DNA of 17,990 bases. Source: Rhizophlyctis rosea (Eukaryota; Chytridiomycota; Chytridiomycetes; Rhizophlyctidales; Rhizophlyctidaceae). Numbering within the stretch: the first letter of the stretch is position 1; every line of letters begins with the position of its first letter. Position numbers and translations under genes: made by a program. The DNA is taken from contig JADGJC010000553.1 of the NCBI GenBank assembly GCA_027596075.1, forward strand, positions 1-17,990. The letters are read 5' to 3'. A model generated the notes under the pieces. That model was not told the DNA's origin, did not search any database, and saw only the letters and a program-made list of their open reading frames with translations. Of this stretch, positions 7,957-16,251 are shown piece after piece.

Positions 7957-8721
7957 TTTGCTTGATGCATGCGAGTAGGAATACAGGAGGGAGGCATTCA
8001 TTTTTGCAGGGATACGGACGGGGGGTCAACTACATGCATGCGGGAGGATGCAAAAAGAAGGCACATGCACGCAGGCCGCGACACGTTCCAGGGTGTGGCT
8101 TAGACTGCATTGGTCTATGAGCCACATTGAAATGAAAAGCTGGGAAGTGCAGACGGCGCAGTGATTGTGTCACATAAAAACAGCAGAGTGCATGAGTGCG
8201 TGCCAGGTTGGGAAAGAACATGAGTCTGCTTACGTAAGAATACAGACTCAATCCTGGCTTGTAATTGGCCAGATTACGAAAGATTATGTATCCAGCCTGG
8301 TTTGGACGGTAGACGCCTAGCTTACGTGGGAACATCGATTCCATTCTGGGACCTTGATGTTGGACTGTGGGTGCAGAACCAAAGCTCTGTGTCGTGCAAG
8401 CGCCATCCATTTGGAACTATGGATACATCTGATCCGAAACCTTACATAAGAAGATGAAAGCCATAGATTTGTCAGCTTAATTTGCTCCCAGGAGATTTTC
8501 ACAAGCGCCAACTGAACGCCAAGAGTAGCCACGCCACGCGCTCTCTTTCCGTAACCATGTGACTTTGGACGCAGCCGGGGGAGATTGACCTCTCCTCCCA
8601 ATTTCAATTCTTTTTGTGAGTCTGAAGTCTTCGCGATTATCATGATTGTACTTTAACACTCATTCGCTTCTAAGGAGTCACTCAACTGCCTTCCTCCGCA
8701 ACTGCATCAATCATAGGGAAC
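7957..8721. other. Intergenic stretch between virus-like and host-like parts
   Basis: About 765 nt with only unconvincing overlapping ORFs on the minus strand. It contains a strong inverted repeat at 8221-8250 and a pyrimidine-rich stretch before the ATG at 8722. It is the longest gap in the left half and marks the change from compact genes to intron-bearing ones. Confidence 0.45.
8221..8250. repeat. Inverted repeat with 8-bp arms and palindromic core
   Basis: Arms TGAGTCTG (8221-8228) and CAGACTCA (8243-8250) are perfect reverse complements. The 14-nt spacer begins with a second palindrome, CTTACGTAAG (8229-8238). It could form a hairpin or be a binding site. It lies in a gene-free stretch. 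Confidence 0.6.
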
Positions 8722-10785
8722 ATGTCCAATACGGCCGCCAAGTTCGAAGCAGCTCTCGATTTGAGGAATGTAGGGTATTCTCAACCCAAAGTCAAGCAGA
8801 AAATGCAAAAGGGTGAAACAGTCGGCGCTCCCGTGGAACGCAAAGACTTGTGCAAAATACCTACCATTGCTGTAGTGAAGCGGTCAACAGGCAGAATCAC
8901 CACGTTCAACAACAGACGTCGGCTACATTTCGCCATGAATGACATTTCCCAAGCTCCCGCCTTATTCCTTCCTCCCGAATTCCCCATGAAGCGTTATCGT
9001 CGCATTTCCGGCAAACCCAAAGACGATAGTGGCTACCAACCTTCCACCGACATCAACGTTCGCAAACAGCTTCATCTTGCGTATCTCAATGGCAGAGATG
9101 TCATTGTGTTGTCTTGGGCCACAAGAGAGGCGGAGGAGTTCATGGAAGCTTGGTGCTGCTATAATGCAGATGATTTTCCACTGGAGGGATCCGATCGAAT
9201 GCCGGGATTCCAAAGTCCAGGCGAGGACGGACGGTGCTACTTGAACCTCACCTATGACAGCAAACCTCCTACCACCCAAAAAGTTCTCTCACAACTCGTC
9301 ATCAAACCTCAAGTTCTGGTCGTCCATCAGAATCCTCTTACCAGCACCACTGAAGTAATCCAGGCAGCGTTCGAAGTTCGGTCATTTTCCCCCATTGCTG
9401 AATGGGTTTCTTGGCTTGGCGAACTGGAAACGCGCCAATGTTTCAGTTGCGACAACAGCTATAAAGCCCTAGAGCGTTTACGTCCTACCCAGACACCACC
9501 TCCCGACGACTCCGATTCCAAACCGAAGTCAACCTCAACCAATCCCAACAAACCTGGATCAACAACAACACGCGGACAGTCAAACAACTCCAGTAGTCAG
9601 TCAAACAACCGCGTTTCCGGAGATGGGGGAAAAGGCTCATGCTCAACAGGAGGTGCTGTGCCCGGCGCTGCTCTGGAAGTTGAAGAGGAGGCGGGCGAGG
9701 AAGAAAGCGTGGGGGAGTTGATCTTTGAGGATATGTGGGCCAAAGAAATTGACATGAATGCGCGATACCTCTGGACAAAAGGCACCTCGCAACTTTTCGA
9801 CCCTTGCAAAATGGTTGACAGTTTCTCTCGTGCAACGCATGTTGTCACTAACGACCACCAACGTCGAAACCTTCCAACCGGCTCCATTTTCGCAGCAAGT
9901 CTGGCTGACATGGAACACTACAATCAACAATACCTGGCATATTTGGAAGGAGAGGGTGACGACAGTGAGGTTGGTGTAGATATTAGAAGGATCTGTTCCC
10001 CTGCCTTAACCCTATGCCAGGAAGAGCAAGCGGAAGTGGAGCTTCCCATCCCGCAAATGCATATCACTGATCAAAGCGAAATGTCAGATGAGGTACGATC
10101 GAGAAAGCAACGCTGATGACATTGCAACAAGCTAATGACCCCATTCAATGTACACAGGCTTTCAAATTCACCAAAAATCCAGACCTTCCAGAATTTCCTC
10201 ACAGTGCGACAGTTACCTACTGGTTGCAGGAATCTGGAATGGGAAAGTTGATGCTAGAGTACTATATTACAGCGCTTCGTCTTCACACGCAACTTGCGCT
10301 GGCGCAAATCCGCATCCGTCAAAAACAAGAAACCACAGAATCAAGTGTGGGCTTCTATATTTTTTCAATGATGATGACCAATTTTAAATATTGTTTTTTG
10401 GCGTTGCCCAGCACTTGTGACTTTCCAGGTTGAAACTATCGAGAAGGTCAACGCGCTAGTTCCCTATGCTGTGAATTTGGATGGAAACCACATCCCTATT
10501 CCCTGGGGGGCGGTTGGTCTCAGTGACGAAGATCTGGACAAGGCTGATGCTGCGGACGATGATGAGCTGATCTATGCGAAATTCGACTGGCAACTACTCA
10601 TCTCTGACGGATTGGAAGAGTCAGCCCCTCCTCCCCCGCCCGCCTCATTCCCCATCCTAGCAAAGAAGCTTCGAACGTTCCGCTACCGTTGTTTATCTCC
10701 CAAAACTCAAAGCGGAAGGCCATGTCAAAGAGGGGTTGCGGGTCCTGGACAACAATGCTACACTCATCGGGACACAGATGTATAA
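8722..10785 (+). CDS. Three-exon protein, about 640 aa, C-terminal Cys/His finger
   Basis: Exon 1 is 8722-10092 (457 codons). Intron 1 is 10093-10157 (GTACGA...CTAATGAC...ACACAG, 65 nt). Exon 2 runs from 10158 to about 10346. Intron 2 ends at CCAG 10428 (or CCCAG 10411), with a weak GTG donor at 10345 or 10347. Exon 3 runs from 10429 to TAA 10785. All joins preserve frame. Residues about 45-70 (IAVVKRSTGRITTFNNRRRLHF) resemble the 'DNRRL' signature of a ParB-like nuclease-related domain seen in eukaryotic and viral proteins; this is tentative. A Ser/Thr/Asn/Gly-rich linker (about 255-310) and an acidic patch follow. The last about 35 residues form C-x(9)-C-x(8)-C-x(2)-H, a zinc-finger-like module similar to short fungal and viral C..C..C..H motifs. 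Exon 1 is intact over 1.37 kb, so the gene is probably functional. Its role is unknown; nucleic-acid binding is plausible. Confidence 0.7.
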
Positions 10786-11035
10786 TGGCACCCGGGTGGC
10801 CGTCATGTAGGACGGACAATAAGGATTAGCCTTGGATACTTGATACTTTTTGTATACAGCTTTTGTGTATATATCATTCATATTACGAATGCACTACAAT
10901 GACATTATGGCGAGCAGAATCGGTAAGAACACGTCTTGTAGAGTGAGCAAGGAAGAATAGTGGCCATCTAGTACCGCAGTTGGGCTGGAGAGTGAATTCC
11001 GAAAATTAGCTCCGCGTCAAAGATCAAAACTGTGA
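10786..11035. other. AT-rich 3' flank
   Basis: Downstream of the three-exon gene. It contains TATA-rich words (TGTATATATCATTCATATTACG, split here into TGTATATATC and ATTCATATTACG) at 10865-10890 that may serve in 3'-end formation. No gene was seen. Confidence 0.3.
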
Positions 11036-11644
11036 ACAATCACACTCATTCCGCATTCGTGGAATCAATGCATCTGCGGGCATTACAAGGACCACACGCT
11101 GACTGAATGGCGTGCACGTGCTTTTGCCCATCTCTGCAGTGAAATGGGAATAATGGCCCTTCCCATCCCTGCGATCAATCCATTCCATTTCGAATCAGTC
11201 ATTTGGCAAAGTGGAGACGTCGTGCCCACCACCATCCACCTGTCAATCGATTCTCGCATCCAGCAGCACAGCTCACGTGTCAGTCAAAGAATGTCCATTC
11301 TTCCTTTGAGAGACAATCATATCTTCGCAGGAACTCCAATTGCAAGGAAATCACATGTCAAGGATCGTTACACCATTTGGGGAAAGGCTTACACTTGCTT
11401 GTTGCATTCACATTCGCAGTGCTCGAATGGAACAGGCTCCGGGGTTCCTGGGACGCATTTCGATGACGCTGTGGCACCCGATCTTTGGGAGCCCCTTCGC
11501 AGAAAAGGTGGCTGCCTTTTTGCCATTGGAGTCTACCATCGATGACTACGGAAAACAAAGGCAGGACCAGTCCCGGCAAGTGATCAGTGGGCAACAATGG
11601 AAGATCTTCCGGAGGAGATTTTCGTGAGGGCAATTGTTGTATGA
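11036..11644 (+). pseudogene. Orphan open frame with one internal TGA
   Basis: The frame is open from 11036 to TGA 11543-11545 (170 codons) and, past that stop, to TGA 11642. It begins with a Cys/His segment (CICGHYKDHTLTEWRARAF) before the first ATG at 11144, so an upstream exon or truncated start is likely. The middle part is Ile/Pro/His-rich and unassigned. After the stop lies MEDLPEEIF, an F-box-like opening followed by a good GTGAGG donor at 11624. A separate gene could start at ATG 11597 and splice to 11694 (70-nt intron). The evidence is openness and composition only. It could be a host gene fragment or chance. Confidence 0.3.
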
Positions 11645-11809
11645 AACTCATGCCATTTGGTGTCCACAGCCATATGAACATTATGCTTCTCAGAGTGTCT
11701 ACATCTGGAATGCTCTTCATGTGGCACAGTCCAAGTCAAAAATTGGCGATCATGTGAATTCGAATGCATGGATACCCACCAGTCATTTTGAGGGCAGTTC
11801 GGTTCCCAT

Positions 11810-12749
11810 TTACTCTGCCTTTGCCTGATGCCTTTTATCATCTTCCATTGCTTCTTTAATCAGTACATTCTCATGATCTAAAGGAAAGCCAAACTCCCGC
11901 ATACGGAAGGCGAGATTGTTGGTAGGGATCTCCGCATGCAACAGCTGGTCCAGCTCATGGACATTTTTCGTAAAGCGGTCTCATCTACTATGATAAATGC
12001 GAAGACTATAATCGTCAAATGTGCTTTTTGACAGGAACGTCAGGTACTTTTGAGACCACCCAGGAGCTCACTCAATGATGAATTGTCTGACTTGCGGAAA
12101 TGTCTTACTCCGATCCAAAAGGTAGAAAGAAACCCAATAATCCTAAATACAGACAAGCTCATTCAGCCGCTATGCTGGCAATGCTCATTCAGCATTTTTA
12201 ACTCCTACCTTTGTGAGACTGCGAGCATTATTTATCGCATCGTCATTCTTCTCCCCAGTCGCCTCAGGATTTTTCATACGTTTTGCCCGTACTGAACTCC
12301 AGGTCCACCCACTTTCTGCTTCCAAGAAATAATCTTGGCCATATTGGCAGAGTAATCCCTGTGGATTGCTGAAAAGATAACGACGTTATCATCATAGGTT
12401 GAAGTGACAAAATTTGCACCTGGTCAAAAGAAAATACCTCCTGCGATGTTGTTCATTTGCTGATCAGCCAGCTTAAATTTGTGCGATAAGCGGACTGAGT
12501 TCCTTCCGCAAGCAACAGTGATCGTAGCTGCTGCTACTGCCGCATACAACGGTGCTTTTTCCCAGTCTTTGACTCTAGCTGCAACGAAATTGATTATCTG
12601 TCAAGGTTGTGGACTCCTTGGCGTATAATTGATTGTGATCAAATACCCATTATATGTTCCAAGGTCTTTGAGACAGTTGGCACCAGTGTAACAAAAGACT
12701 GTTCAAGCAAGTGAACCCTACTGCTGTACATAAGTACTGCAATGGGCAT
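11810..12749 (-). pseudogene. Four-exon orphan gene with a frame slip and two TGA codons
   Basis: Minus-strand gene model. Exon 1 runs from ATG 12749 to 12647. The 68-nt intron 12646-12579 (GTATTTG...TTGCAG) leads to exon 2 (12578-12438). The 69-nt intron 12437-12369 (GTATTTT...TTTTCAG) leads to exon 3 (12368-12209). The 66-nt intron 12208-12143 (GTAGGAG...TTTAG) leads to exon 4 (12142-11810). The uniform intron sizes and frame-compatible joins are the main support. Exon 2 encodes an Ala-rich helix (LYAAVAAATITVACGR). Exon 3 must change frame by one base to reach exon 4. Exon 4 contains TGA at 12070 and 11983 in a frame that otherwise runs 110 codons to TAA, including a charged helical tail (LDQLLHAEIP...IKEAMEDDKRHQAKAE). 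I do not recognise the family. It is most simply a recently decayed host gene. Confidence 0.45.
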
Positions 12750-12755
12750 GATCGG

Positions 12756-12806
12756 TGTTGTTGGCAACGCTGAGTGAACAACTCAGTGTCCGCAGTTCGG
12801 ACAACA
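12756..12806. repeat. Cluster of nested inverted repeats (cloverleaf-like)
   Basis: Within 51 nt: outer arms TGTT (12756) and AACA (12803-12806); GTTG/CAAC (12760-12768); CTGAGT/ACTCAG with a 5-nt spacer (12770-12786); GTCCG/CGGAC with a 5-nt spacer (12788-12802). Together they could fold as a multi-branched structure. It does not satisfy tRNA rules (no T-loop consensus, wrong arm sizes). It sits just upstream of the minus-strand start at 12749, so it would be in that gene's leader. Confidence 0.55.
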
Positions 12807-12949
12807 TGTAATCTAAATCACGTGACCTTGCAGATTTGCTTTGTAGCACTTATGTGGCACACGTGTGGCGCAGACATATGAGTCGCAAGCACCGCAGTGA
12901 TTTGTGACACCATGGCGCAGTGTTCTGCAGAAGGTAGAAGGGTAAGTCG

Positions 12950-13198
12950 TCAATTCGGGGATGAGCCGTAGTATCGTAGTCCAACTTCCCCAAACTTCAT
13001 GACCCTCTTCGCCCAGCTTTCAACTATCTCCTTCCTGATTTCACTCTCAGATGGGTCCCATATCTGCTCCTTGATGTATGCGCTATGGTCTACTTCCTCC
13101 GCTCTCAGCAGTGTTCGTACCCGGAGCAATATGATGTGCCGCGCAACTTTATTGCGCCTTCCTACCAGATAGGAGATGGTGGGAATAGGCGTCGCCAT
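12950..13198 (-). CDS. Small basic orphan protein, 82 aa
   Basis: Minus-strand ORF with ATG at 13198 (the frame opens at 13225) and TGA at 12950. The product is basic and helical, with RRNKVARHIILLRVRTLL followed by an acidic-basic amphipathic helix (DPSESEIRKEIVESWAKRV). There is no membrane segment and no recognised domain. Composition is protein-like, but the frame is short. A GTAGGA word inside it could be a donor, so it may be one exon of a larger gene. It lies upstream of the gene at 12749 on the same strand, separated by about 200 nt. Confidence 0.35.
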   Translation of the reverse strand: MATPIPTISYLVGRRNKVARHIILLRVRTLLRAEEVDHSAYIKEQIWDPSESEIRKEIVESWAKRVMKFGEVGLRYYGSSPN

Positions 13199-13548
13199 GG
13201 ATCTTTGAGGTCGATTCCATCCCACCGATCATTTCATTCCCTTCTGACCGACTACATGGCACACAGAGTTGCGCAACAAATTAGCAGCAGGAGAGAGCCA
13301 TGCTTTCGCCAAGCCGACTCGTGCGTTTCAAGCTCAATTCATCATGATGGAAAAGAAAGTCTCAGCACCCCATCCAGTCTGAATCAACCGGGGGACCTTG
13401 ATTGAAAACCCGCCCCATGGTGATTCATCAAGGTTTCATCGACCAAATCACGAACTGTTTCACACGCACACTCAAATCAAGGGTTTCATTAGAAAAAACA
13501 CGCTTTGGGAGCGCCCAAACATGAGAAGGGCAAGCTCCCGTCAACGGC
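13199..13548. other. Intergenic region upstream of a TATA promoter
   Basis: No convincing gene. It includes a diverged duplication of an ATCAAGG-TTTCAT word at about 13,427 and 13,477. It probably holds the upstream control region for the gene driven from 13,549. Confidence 0.3.
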
Positions 13549-13555
13549 TATAAAA
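13549..13555 (+). promoter_or_regulatory. TATA box (TATAAAA)
   Basis: A perfect TATAAAA in a GC-balanced context (CGGCTATAAAATGCC). A long pyrimidine/A-rich leader follows, then spliced coding exons on the same strand. This is a cellular RNA polymerase II core promoter type. The first coding ATG is about 440 nt downstream. Confidence 0.65.
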
Positions 13556-13589
13556 TGCCAACATTCCCCGCTCTTCCCAAATCTAATCA

Positions 13590-13830
13590 ACAGTGAACCC
13601 CCACCCAACCTACCTAACAAACCATCTAGCTACCTACTTCAACCGTCAACCTACCTACCAAACCATCCAGCAATCTGTCAACGCACCGACCTATCTCAAC
13701 CGTCAACCTACCTACCTCTGACCACCTATCTATCTGTCAACCCACCGACCTATCTGTCAACCCACCGACCTATCTGTGTTAGCATTCAACCTACCAATCC
13801 ACCTACCAATCTATTCCCCGCTATCTATCA
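13590..13830 (+). repeat. Degenerate C/A/T tandem repeats in the leader
   Basis: A 240-nt purine-poor tract of repeated CTACC, CAACC and CTATC words. It includes two perfect tandem 20-bp units at 13731-13770 plus a partial third, and a 21-bp word duplicated at 13639-13659 and 13696-13716. It is almost free of G and of ATG codons, consistent with a 5' untranslated leader. The ORF across it (from 13505) is low-complexity Pro/Thr/Tyr and is not believed coding. Confidence 0.75.
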
Positions 13831-13988
13831 GCTTCTATTGTAAGTGTCGCCGTAGCTCTGGTCGCTGTTGCTGTTGTAAGTCTACGTTGACAATATCACT
13901 GCATGGCTGACTGTTTTTGACTTCTCTTGCCTCTGTTCCATTTTACTAGGACGATGTAATCCGCCGCCTGGACACCGTCGACCAACAC

Positions 13989-14616
13989 ATGTCGGATCGT
14001 TTTGATGGGTTGGAGCAAGGGCTCGTCCGCCAATTCAAACCATTGGGTGTGACTGGGATCGCGTGGGTCACCAGACTACTTTCTTGGACGTGCGAATTGA
14101 CGCCTATTTCTTACCTGTATTCTTTGTTTGCAGGTTGAGCAAAGAATATCTCGTGCCCAAGCCCAACACTCCTGTCATCCTTGCCAATCTCCCCCGTCTG
14201 AAAGAAGCAACGGCAACCTTCACTGTGGTGGACACAAACATGAATGGTCAGATGGATCGGCTCAAGGTGAGTTGTTAATATTTCTCCCCTTGAAGCTGAT
14301 CTGTTTCATTATTCGTCATCACTTTTATTCATTCATCATTCGCCCATAACAGATCACTGTCCGAGCCTCCGACTTGCAGCTCGCGGTGGAAAACATCGAA
14401 GGTCGTTGCCGTGGCGCCAAGAAGCGTCAGTGGAAACTTACCTTGGTGGAGGGTGATAATGAACAAGAGTCGAGTGATGGGAGGGTTCGTGATGTGAAGG
14501 CGGGGAAGAAAGTGAAGCTAATGAAGGATGATGGTTATGAATCTGACGGCACCCAAATGGCTGGCACGTCTACTCGTAAGAAGAGCAGGGAGCTTCGTGC
14601 GTCTAGTAGGAAGTAG
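13989..14616 (+). CDS. Multi-exon orphan protein, about 160 aa, basic tail
   Basis: Coding most likely starts at ATG 13989 in an exon whose acceptor is TTTTACTAG at about 13950; its upstream donor is GTAAGT at 13839 or 13875. Exon 13989-14062 ends at GTGGGT (14063). The acceptor TTTGCAG at 14133 gives exon 14134-14266, and the donor GTGAGT at 14267 with acceptor AACAG at 14352 gives exon 14353-14616 (TAG). All joins are in frame. The start is a short coiled-coil-like segment (MSDRFDGLEQGLVRQF). The middle is beta-rich (VILANLPRLKEATATFTVVD and ITVRASDLQLAVENIEGRC). The last 60 residues are Lys/Arg/Ser-rich and look nuclear. The family is not recognised. Intact splice signals and an upstream TATA box indicate a live eukaryotic gene. 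The second donor choice is the weakest part of the model. Confidence 0.65.
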
Positions 14617-15119
14617 GTCTAACCTGTCTGGGTCTGACCAATCATTTGTAAATACTACTTTTTGAAAAATGAGATGGTATCCGCCTGCGATAATCATGTC
14701 TACTATGACTTTGAAATGTGAAGGTGCGTTCGGCCCGTGCGTGAGTCTAGGAGGAATCATTGTGGGCTTTTCGATGTCATGGTTCGTAAGTTACATAATC
14801 ATTCAACACAATGTTTATAGTGGGGAATGCAAGGGGTTTCAAATGAGATTCATGGAGGAGTATGTCTAGACTAGACTACAAATGAGTACAGCGACTGTGA
14901 ACAACGTTTTGATTGATTGCAATCGAGCTCAGTATTGCTGTATAAATATTAAGCAACTCAGGTTGCTACATATAAGGCTTATAGCCACTACACACCTTAT
15001 TACAGCGTCAAACCTATTCGAGTTGTGAGCAAAGTATAGAATGTCGATTTCCAAGGGTGTTCACAGAAGGATGGGGCTGACCGACAAGAGTTGCTCCTCG
15101 GCCCATCTCATTATTGAGC
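14617..15119. other. Intergenic region with a second TATA element
   Basis: No gene recognised. It contains a CTAGACTAGACTA word at about 14,866, TATAAATA at 14941-14948 and a hairpin AGCAAC-TCAG-GTTGCT at 14952-14967. Faces the 3' end of the ankyrin-like pseudogene, so the TATA element would drive transcription antisense to it. Confidence 0.4.
14941..14948 (+). promoter_or_regulatory. TATA-like box (TATAAATA)
   Basis: TATAAATA followed about 90 nt later by ATG 15041, which opens a 151-codon plus-strand frame entirely antisense to the ankyrin-like pseudogene. It could be a real promoter for an antisense transcript or a chance AT-rich match. Confidence 0.3.
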
Positions 15120-15768
15120 CTATATCAAACAGCTCTCTTTCCACCAATTCAGAGTGGCTGCCGTCTTTGCCCAAACTATTGTCTCTTCGTTATACTTCAA
15201 CTTCAATCCGCTTTTTTTTCCACCACCGAAGAGCCTTCAAATCCCCTCCCGTGGTGCACCAATACAACGCCTTAATGGAATACTTCAACGGAAAACCACT
15301 CTGCTTCCACCAGTCGAGCGACTTCGTGCGTACAGTGAAGTCTAAAGCTTCTTTGTCGCACTTAAACTCCAACCCGCTGTCCTTCCACTACTGCAAGACG
15401 TCCACGTGGCCGTTGCAACTGGCAGCTACCACGGCGGTCTTCAAGTACCTTAACTCCAACCCGCTGTCCTTCCACCATTGCAGTACATTGAGGTGACCCC
15501 TCTCACTGGCCATGTCCATGAACTGCTGCCACCCGTCCCACATCCTGCTCGCGTTTAGCACCACCTTTCCCGTCCCACTCAACTCAACATGGAGACTCAT
15601 CCATCAGTCTAAGATGTCGACGTGACCATATTCACATGTGGCCAGTACCGAGTTGGAGGGGAGGTGGTTTTTCTAGATAATCCAGTCCTTCAGCTCCTCC
15701 AACTTCGCAATGTTACCGCTACGGCTTGCCGCGAGGATGGTGCGTGACTTCAAGCGTTTTCGTGGCAT
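15120..15768 (-). pseudogene. WWK-type ankyrin-like repeat pseudogene
   Basis: From ATG 15768 the minus-strand frame begins LAASRSGNIAKLEELKDW and then carries repeats of about 26-29 residues of the form GHV-x-VLQWWKDSGLEL-x-Y. This ankyrin-like variety is, from memory, abundant in chytrid and related zoosporic fungi. The frame is interrupted by TAG 15675-15673, TGA 15606-15604 and TAG 15390-15388. The last two fall exactly at the first Trp of the expected WW pair, so TGG changed to TGA and to TAG. A run of eight A at about 15,220 then shifts the frame by one base. In the next frame the repeats continue (SGLKLKYNEE, then NWWKESC) to TAG at 15120. A 24-bp segment is perfectly duplicated at 15365-15388 and 15452-15475. 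This is a clear pseudogene; ankyrin-type repeats normally mediate protein binding. Confidence 0.8.
15365..15475. repeat. 24-bp direct repeat within the ankyrin-like pseudogene
   Basis: Positions 15365-15388 and 15452-15475 are identical over 24 bp (87 bp apart, 29 codons). They encode the conserved W-K-D-S-G-L-E core on the minus strand. Such identity suggests recent duplication or gene conversion among repeats. Confidence 0.8.
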
Positions 15769-16251
15769 TGTTTGGATTGGAGGGGCGATTCTTGTTGTTG
15801 GGGTGTATGAGCAAGGCACCGGGGACTGACGTGGAGAATTGATCGGTGCAACTACCGAAAAGACAAAGTCAAGTCTTCAGTTCTGCAGATGCACTTTTCT
15901 TGGGGGCTCGTCACATACCTCAAACGCTGCGGTTTTGGCAAACATTCAACAAGTAGAAGTTGGTCTATGGATCATGGTGGTTCTTTTGTGCACACACACC
16001 TCAAGCCACGCGATGGAATGGGGAAGCCTGGTTGGTGTAGATTGTAGCAGCATAGTGTACCCACCGTCACACCCCATGTTACATCATGGCGCAGTCAAGG
16101 ACAAAACAACCAATCAGCGCATTTGTTCACATAAGCATTCATAATCATGGCCACAATCATGCAACAAAGGCAAAGGGGACAAATGCTTTGAAAGGGACAA
16201 ATGCTTCTGTCCGCCACCCACATCTCTTCTTCTTCCCCCCTGATCTGCAAA
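15769..16251. other. Intergenic region, nothing recognised
   Basis: About 480 nt between divergent genes with no credible reading frame. It contains a tandem duplication of a GGGACAAATGCTT word at about 16,178 and 16,194, close to the start of the IFI6-like gene. Confidence 0.4.

Noticed and set aside
8030..8643. Two overlapping minus-strand ORFs (126 and 108 codons)
   Set aside because: Mixed composition, no domain and poor starts. Treated as chance frames in an intergenic gap.
11634..11828. Plus-strand 64-codon ORF as exon 2 of an F-box-like gene starting at 11597
   Set aside because: The splice is plausible (70 nt), but the end overlaps the better-supported minus-strand exon 4 and the protein shows no domain.
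12756..12806. Possible tRNA gene
   Set aside because: The stems resemble a cloverleaf, but there is no TTCRA T-loop, no proper acceptor stem and no CCA-adjacent layout.
12808..12830. Second LTR copy, suggested by a shared AGTTCGGAC word and CACGTGACC near 12,793-12,825 and 17,512-17,585
   Set aside because: Similarity is limited to short words separated by different spacing. Not enough for a repeat copy.
13505..13843. 112-codon Pro/Thr/Tyr-rich plus-strand ORF
   Set aside because: It starts with a non-ATG codon before the TATA box and is made of C/A/T repeats. It is better read as an untranslated leader.
15041..15496. 151-codon plus-strand ORF
   Set aside because: Entirely antisense to clear WWK repeats; the periodic sequence keeps the opposite strand open. 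Not annotated as a gene.
3650..15768. Nuclear genetic code variant (ciliate-like TAA/TAG = Gln, or TGA = Trp)
   Set aside because: All three stop codons appear inside frames, and intact neighbours use all three as real ends. One Trp site is TAG, which no single reassignment explains.
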